Below, piece after piece: positions 59,610 through 64,000 of a DNA stretch of 64,000 nucleotides; position 1 is the stretch's first letter, and each line of letters begins with the position of its first letter. The stretch is taken from NCBI GenBank assembly GCA_904420125.1, contig CAJFUK010000007.1:39632-103631 (forward strand). The letters are read 5' to 3'. A model generated the notes under the pieces. That model made no database searches and was not told where the DNA came from. It saw nothing but the letters and a program-made list of their open reading frames with translations. The translations under genes were made by a program, and so were the position numbers. The stretch comes from Candidatus Falkowella caecavicola (GTDB taxonomy: Bacteria; Bacillota; Clostridia; Oscillospirales; Ruminococcaceae).

Positions 59610-60629
59610 CTACAAAGAACAGATCCATGCAGCAAGAAGTTTCGCTGTATTTTCAACGTCTAACAAATCAATCGTTTCGACTGGCGTATGCATGTACAGG
59701 AGGGGAACAGACAAAAGGCCTGTCTGTACACCATTGCGGGAAGTTCCAATCACGTCAGCCGCCGTAGCAGTCAGGCCGCCTTTTACGTCCAGCTGGTATG
59801 GAATATGGTTTTCTTCTGCGATTTTTTGAAGTTGGCTGCTGATTTGCCGGGACAATACCGGAGAAATGCCAATCATGCTGCCTTTTCCAAGCTCTCCAGC
59901 GCGGTGCGCTTCGATTCCCGCCGTACGACCACAGCCGGTGTCAATACAGATAGCCAGATCGGGATTCATTGTAAAACTACCAGTGACAGCCCCGCGCGCG
60001 TGCAGTTGTTTCTGTATACTGAACAAAATTCCCAGACCGCAGCGATCATTTTTCCCTTGTAACAAAGCCAGAGTTCTGAGCAAAACAGCCACACCCGCAT
60101 GGCTGTTCAAACAGGGGGCGGAAACTCGGTGATTAGCCAGCTGGAGCCATTCTCCGTTAATCGTGATTGGATCACCCGGCGCAATAACAGTCTCCGCTTC
60201 CCTTTTTGTCATCCCAATGTCGATTAGTAAATTTTCGATGGGTGGAACCTGCTTTCGGTCCGCTTCCTGTTCTAGGTGTGGCGGACGGGTAGCGATTAAT
60301 CCCGAAACAGGTCGTTTACCGTGAATCGTTACTTCCTGCGCCAGAAGAACTCTGCTGTCAATACTGCCGGATGCTGCCGGGTGAATAAATCCGGCAGCAT
60401 CAATATATGTCACCACCATTTCAGCCTGCGCCAGGGGGGCGTGTAATAGCAGGTAGGGCTTTCCCTCTGTATGAGGCGTTATATCAGCTAACAGATTACC
60501 CAGTGGATCCAGCTGAATTGGATGGGTGCCAGGGGGAAGCAACGGCTGAATTGTTTGAGCAATTTTTGCATTGTCTTTGGAAATGCCGGCTAATTCTGTT
60601 AACCGTCGGAGCATCTCTGTCAGTTCCAT
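59610..60629 (-). CDS. M42-like protein lacking metal-site residues (probable pseudo-enzyme)
   Basis: A 339-residue relative of the neighbouring M42 peptidase; the whole length aligns by eye, and blocks such as LIDIGMTKREAETVIAPGD and VPLLYMHTPVETID are kept. The active site is not: SAHMDEVG is replaced by LHAPLAQAEM, the bridging Asp of LDDRVG by LNSHAG, and the paired glutamates QEEVG by QKQLH. Asp in CIDTG and the last His survive. The frame is intact, with AAAGGA before the ATG and normal operon spacing, so it is not simple decay. A structural or regulatory partner of the intact copy is possible. Confidence 0.85.
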   Translation of the reverse strand: MELTEMLRRLTELAGISKDNAKIAQTIQPLLPPGTHPIQLDPLGNLLADITPHTEGKPYLLLHAPLAQAEMVVTYIDAAGFIHPAASGSIDSRVLLAQEVTIHGKRPVSGLIATRPPHLEQEADRKQVPPIENLLIDIGMTKREAETVIAPGDPITINGEWLQLANHRVSAPCLNSHAGVAVLLRTLALLQGKNDRCGLGILFSIQKQLHARGAVTGSFTMNPDLAICIDTGCGRTAGIEAHRAGELGKGSMIGISPVLSRQISSQLQKIAEENHIPYQLDVKGGLTATAADVIGTSRNGVQTGLLSVPLLYMHTPVETIDLLDVENTAKLLAAWICSL

Positions 60630-60662
60630 ATTGATATTCCTTTCTGAAAATATCTGGTGATA

Positions 60663-62057
60663 CTATTGCAAAGCGTTCACCAGGGATTTGTAGTGCCGAC
60701 CTCTCACTTCAAAATTGGGATAGAGATCAAAACTGGCACTGGCAGGGGAGAGCGTCACAATATCTCCGGGTTCTGCGGCTGCATAAGCAAGAGTGACTGC
60801 TTTTTCCATATCAGCAGCATGCAGAATTTTAGGCATATCCGGCTGATATCCGGCACATTCTTTGACAGCCTTTTCAATTTTGGGACCAGTATTTCCCATT
60901 AAGATCAAAATTTTTGCCTTTTCAATCAATTTGGGCGCTAAAGGTTCATAGGGAATATTTTTATCATATCCTCCGGAAATCACAATGAGTTTTTGGTCAA
61001 AAGAATTGAGTTCGGCAATCGTGCGTGTGGGACTGGAAGCAATAGAATTGTTATACCATTTGACGCCGTGCAGTTCCCGCACAAACTCAATCCGATGTTC
61101 TACGCCTTTAAACGTCTGAGCAACCTTTTGGATATTATGAATGTCTACCTCTCCGTAGACAGCAGAAATTGCAGCAAGATAGTTTTCAACATTATGCAGG
61201 CCTGGAAGGAAAATTTCATCTTTATGCAGAATTTTTGTTTCTTTTCCGTTCTCCACCATATATAAAAATCCGTCTTCTCCCAAATAAGCTCCGGATGCCG
61301 GCACACTGCGCCGGCTGAACTCCATTAAACGCCCCCGTACATAACGGGACATGCTGTGCGTCACTTCATTATCCATATTTAAAATCGCTTTTGAAAAAGC
61401 ATTTTGATGCAGAAGAATATTGGTTTTAGCCTGAATATATTCTTCCATGTCTTTGTGTACATCCAGATGATTGGGCGATACATTGGTAATGACAGCCACA
61501 TCCGGCGATTGACGCATAGAAATCAGTTGGAAACTGGAAAGCTCTGCTACCGCAACGTCGGTTTCCTGGATCTGTTCGACGATGGGGAGAAGTGCGCGAC
61601 CAATATTGCCGCCCAGATGGACGGTTTTCCCCTGTGCTTTTAAAAGTTCACTGATTAAAGTGGTGGTTGTAGTCTTTCCATCAGAACCAGTTACTGCGTA
61701 GGTTTTACAGGGACAGAGATCAAAAAAGACTTCTAATTCAGACGTAACAACTTTACCGTATGATCGTGCTTTTTCCAGAGAGGGAGAAAAAAAGGGCATC
61801 CCCGGAGGGCGAAAGATAATATCCTCGTCACAGAGGGTATCCAGATAGTTTTCGCCCAGATAACAACGGACGCCCAGTTTTAAAAATTCTTCGTACAGCT
61901 CACCCAACTGTTCCGGCAAACGTTTGTCATAAACCGTTATATGCAGCCCTTTAGAAGCATATAGCCGGATTAGGTCGGTATGACTGACGCCGACTCCAAT
62001 AATGGCAATTTTTTTATCTTTGATTCTGTTATAAAACAATTCTGCTTTTGTTGACAA
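60663..62057 (-). CDS. murD: UDP-N-acetylmuramoylalanine--D-glutamate ligase
   Basis: Adds D-glutamate to UDP-MurNAc-L-alanine in peptidoglycan synthesis. The 464 residues have the N-terminal UMP-binding domain (IAIIGVGVSHTDLIRL), the ATP site VTGSDGKTTTTTLI near residue 121 and the ligase signatures NVSPNHLDVH and HRIEFV. Start is TTG 62057 after GGGAGGTTTTTATC. It is separated from other cell-wall genes, and heads the minus-strand run with the two M42-type genes. A long hairpin occupies its leader. Confidence 0.95.
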   Translation of the reverse strand: MSTKAELFYNRIKDKKIAIIGVGVSHTDLIRLYASKGLHITVYDKRLPEQLGELYEEFLKLGVRCYLGENYLDTLCDEDIIFRPPGMPFFSPSLEKARSYGKVVTSELEVFFDLCPCKTYAVTGSDGKTTTTTLISELLKAQGKTVHLGGNIGRALLPIVEQIQETDVAVAELSSFQLISMRQSPDVAVITNVSPNHLDVHKDMEEYIQAKTNILLHQNAFSKAILNMDNEVTHSMSRYVRGRLMEFSRRSVPASGAYLGEDGFLYMVENGKETKILHKDEIFLPGLHNVENYLAAISAVYGEVDIHNIQKVAQTFKGVEHRIEFVRELHGVKWYNNSIASSPTRTIAELNSFDQKLIVISGGYDKNIPYEPLAPKLIEKAKILILMGNTGPKIEKAVKECAGYQPDMPKILHAADMEKAVTLAYAAAEPGDIVTLSPASASFDLYPNFEVRGRHYKSLVNALQ

Positions 62058-62080
62058 GATAAAAACCTCCCAGCATTGAC

Positions 62081-62124
62081 ATGTCTATCTGTCTTTTGCG
62101 TTCGCGAAAAAAACAGATAGACAT
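62081..62124 (-). promoter_or_regulatory. Long hairpin in the murD leader
   Basis: ATGTCTATCTGT (62081-62092) and ACAGATAGACAT (62113-62124) are perfect 12-base arms with further pairing in the loop. The structure lies directly between the promoter and the ribosome site of murD. No T-run follows on the minus strand, so it is more likely an mRNA-stability or operator element than a terminator. Confidence 0.6.
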
Positions 62125-62137
62125 CATCGTTACTTAT

Positions 62138-62166
62138 AGTATATTGGACTTTTTTGGAATTATCAA
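62138..62166 (-). promoter_or_regulatory. Promoter of the murD operon
   Basis: On the minus strand TTGATA (62161-62166) and TATACT (62138-62143), 17-base spacer. Confidence 0.78.
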
Positions 62167-62184
62167 TTAAATCTTTGTGATCCG

Positions 62185-63369
62185 CTATTTTTTCTCATCT
62201 GGGTCCCACTCTGAGAGGCATTCTTCATAAACAGCCAGCAAATTCCGCGCCAGATCCTCTGCACCAGCGGTTTCTACCGAAGCCTGCACAGATTGACGGA
62301 GAGCCTGCATCTCTTCTGCAGGCATATCCCGATATTTTTGTAAAAGGGAATACATTTCTTTGCTGTTTCGATAAATATCTCCATTAACACCGGGGCGCAC
62401 CTGTCCGGTGTTTAATTCATCATAAATATGGAGAACAGGCAGGCCGGTCGCCATACCTTCCAACATGGAAATAGAATTGGTATCGGAAAGGGAAGCGGTA
62501 ATGTATAAGTCACAACATGCATAGTAAGGCGCAATGTCGCTATGCATCACTTTTCCGACAAAAATGACCATGTTCTGTATTCCAAGCTGTGTAGCCAGTT
62601 CCTGCAGTTCCTGGTGGGATGGGCCGTCTCCAATGATAAACAGCTTCATTTTGTCTGTTGGCTTGACATGCTCGGCCCAGTATTTCAGGAGTATATCGAC
62701 ACTTTTTTCCCGTCCTAACCGACCGCAGAAGCAAACCAGCATGTCATCATCCTGGACACCGTATTTTTTTCGGAAAGCACTTTTTTCTTCCGGTGTCAGA
62801 TGAATGGATTTAAAGATATCCAATTCTACAGGGTTCGGTATAATATGAACCGGTTTGGTAATGCCGATTGAACGAAAAAATTCTTCCACTTTTTTGGAAG
62901 GCCCGGTCAGTGCGGTCGCACGTTCAGACAGAAAACGGGCATATTTATGTGTTGTGCGCTTTGCCATAGGAATAAAAGGCTTGGGCGCAACATAATATAA
63001 ATATTCATCATACATGGTATGGAGCGTATAGATCAGGGGAACATGTAAACTTTTTGCAATCATTGCACCAGACAGGCCAATGCCAAATTCATTATGAATA
63101 TGAATTACATCCGGTTCAAACAGTTCTAAGTATTTTAGTCGCTCTGGACTGATCGGAAGCGCAAGTCCATAGTCATAGAACTTTTTAAAGCTCATGCCTG
63201 GACAGTGCAAAACGCCATTTTTGATAAAATGTTTATTGGTATCAGGATCTGCGCAGATAACTAATACTTGATGCCCTAACTTTTCGAGACCTTCTTTTAA
63301 GATTTTAACATGAGTGACAACGCCGTTAATATATGGAAGATATGTTTCGGTAAACAAGGCGATTTTCAT
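62185..63369 (-). CDS. Glycosyltransferase family 4 protein
   Basis: Cytoplasmic or membrane-associated retaining GT-B glycosyltransferase, 394 residues. The N-terminal domain starts KIALFTETYLPYINGVVTHV and contains DVIHIHNEFG; the C-terminal donor domain shows VCFCGRLGREKS and the SISMLEGMATGLPVL block with its conserved Glu. The start pattern resembles diacylglycerol glucosyltransferases that make membrane glycolipids, but this is only a guess at substrate. ATG 63369 is preferred because relatives begin MKIALF; a frame open nine codons further has no family support. Confidence 0.88.
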   Translation of the reverse strand: MKIALFTETYLPYINGVVTHVKILKEGLEKLGHQVLVICADPDTNKHFIKNGVLHCPGMSFKKFYDYGLALPISPERLKYLELFEPDVIHIHNEFGIGLSGAMIAKSLHVPLIYTLHTMYDEYLYYVAPKPFIPMAKRTTHKYARFLSERATALTGPSKKVEEFFRSIGITKPVHIIPNPVELDIFKSIHLTPEEKSAFRKKYGVQDDDMLVCFCGRLGREKSVDILLKYWAEHVKPTDKMKLFIIGDGPSHQELQELATQLGIQNMVIFVGKVMHSDIAPYYACCDLYITASLSDTNSISMLEGMATGLPVLHIYDELNTGQVRPGVNGDIYRNSKEMYSLLQKYRDMPAEEMQALRQSVQASVETAGAEDLARNLLAVYEECLSEWDPDEKK

Positions 63370-63457
63370 AAGTATTTCACTTCCCGCTTTTTTCATACAC
63401 TGAGTCTAATCGGATGCTATACATAAAAATTGGCATAACATCCAGACATACATTTAT

Positions 63458-63486
63458 AGTATAGCAAATTTTTATATGGATTGCAA
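63458..63486 (-). promoter_or_regulatory. Promoter of the glycosyltransferase gene
   Basis: Minus strand TTGCAA (63481-63486) and TATACT (63458-63463), 17-base spacer, about 90 bases before the ATG. Confidence 0.75.
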
Positions 63487-63724
63487 ATGGATTCTATGCA
63501 GATATTCAGTATAAAAGTTTCATTTTTATGACAATTTCCATGGGAATTTGCAAGAATATTTTAAAAAAAGGAAATCATCTGAAAACTGTAATCGGAAAGT
63601 GTCCGAGCAACAAGCAGGTCAAAAATCATATCAAATTTTGATATATAAATATTCCGGCATTCCGGCTGTCCGGTCGATGCATATAAAAATTTTTTAGTTA
63701 TTACAATAAAAGTCAGAAAAGCTG
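63487..63724. other. AT-rich divergent spacer
   Basis: Spacer between the glycosyltransferase promoter and the tRNA promoter. No gene, strong hairpin or repeat recognised. Confidence 0.45.
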
Positions 63725-63753
63725 TTGACTTTTTGGCAGTTATATGATATTAT
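63725..63753 (+). promoter_or_regulatory. Promoter of the serine tRNA genes
   Basis: TTGACT (63725-63730) and TATTAT (63748-63753), 17-base spacer, 28 bases before the first tRNA. Confidence 0.78.
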
Positions 63754-63780
63754 AATATGCGTTGCTTGTGACATACTTGT

Positions 63781-63871
<91 letters not shown>

Positions 63872-63914
63872 TTTATACTGGGATTCCCTAAATAGTTGCA
63901 AAGAACGTTACCAT

Positions 63915-64000
63915 GGAGAAGTACTCAAGTTGGTGACGAGGCGCCCCTGCTAAGGGCGTAGGTCGGGTAACCGGCGCGAGGGTTCGAGTCCCTCCTTCTC
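63915..64000 (+). tRNA. tRNA-Ser (anticodon GCU), cut by the window edge
   Basis: Second class II tRNA: starts GGAGAAG, anticodon loop CTGCTAA with GCT at 63949-63951, long variable arm and T-loop GGTTCGAGTCC. The acceptor 3' strand ends at the edge (CTTCTC), so the discriminator and CCA are missing. It lies 45 bases after the first serine tRNA and is likely co-transcribed. Confidence 0.95.

Overview
The window is chromosomal DNA of an anaerobic, monoderm Firmicute, most likely class Clostridia and probably the Ruminococcaceae/Oscillospirales side of it. That placement is inferred from gene content and order: a miaB-ricA-mutS-mutL-miaA-hfq block, a yggS-sepF-ylmH-divIVA block, Prp protease between L21 and L27, ribosomal-protein leaders, a leucine T-box, a bacterial V-type ATPase, a two-domain hydroxyacyl-CoA dehydratase activator and a clostridial-type cellobiose phosphorylase. 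There is no rRNA, CRISPR array, phage, integrase or recognisable intact insertion sequence. Almost all of the window is core genome with short gaps, good Shine-Dalgarno sequences and clear TTGACA/TATAAT-type promoters.

Layout. 1-1.4 kb (minus): ybeY (cut by the window edge) and the PhoH-like ATPase. 1.8-8.7 kb (plus): a DUF6514 protein, nrdR, the L19 leader and rplS, then a lepB-rbgA-rnhB/yraN-dipeptidase-thrC run. 8.8-16.6 kb: a DUF1540 mini-protein, a phosphoesterase, pyrophosphatase, cellobiose phosphorylase (minus), a phosphatidylglycerophosphate-synthase-like enzyme, a lysophospholipase-like hydrolase coupled to an unknown nuclease-like protein, and a small P-loop kinase. 16.6-22.9 kb: L21 leader-rplU-prp-rpmA, obgE, mini-RNase III, a YitT membrane protein, a tiny opposite-strand gene, an RsmF-like methylase and yebC. 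23-27.4 kb: the dehydratase-activator pair. 27.6-39.7 kb: tRNA modification, mismatch repair, Hfq and the cell-division cluster. 39.9-44 kb: lspA, an RluA-family pseudouridine synthase, a Cof-type phosphatase and a split transketolase. 44.1-47.2 kb: an AT-rich patch with an acetyltransferase and possible gene debris, then the leucine T-box and leuA. 47.5-56.4 kb: a nine-gene V-type ATPase operon. 56.5-63.4 kb (minus): glycosyltransferase, murD, two M42-type peptidase genes (one apparently dead), an acetyltransferase and a YnbB-type PLP enzyme. The end holds two serine tRNA genes, the second cut by the window edge.

I did not find a clear new multi-gene system. The points most worth a second look are: an RNase HII-YraN fusion; an M42 peptidase paralogue that has lost metal-binding and catalytic residues beside an intact copy; a mini-RNase III gene that seems to start at ACG; a 53-residue Asn/Gln/Lys-rich gene with its own ribosome site and terminator; hairpin-rich leaders before lspA and murD; a PD-(D/E)XK-like protein of unknown role translationally coupled to a lipase; and a lone HlyD-like adaptor inside the division cluster.
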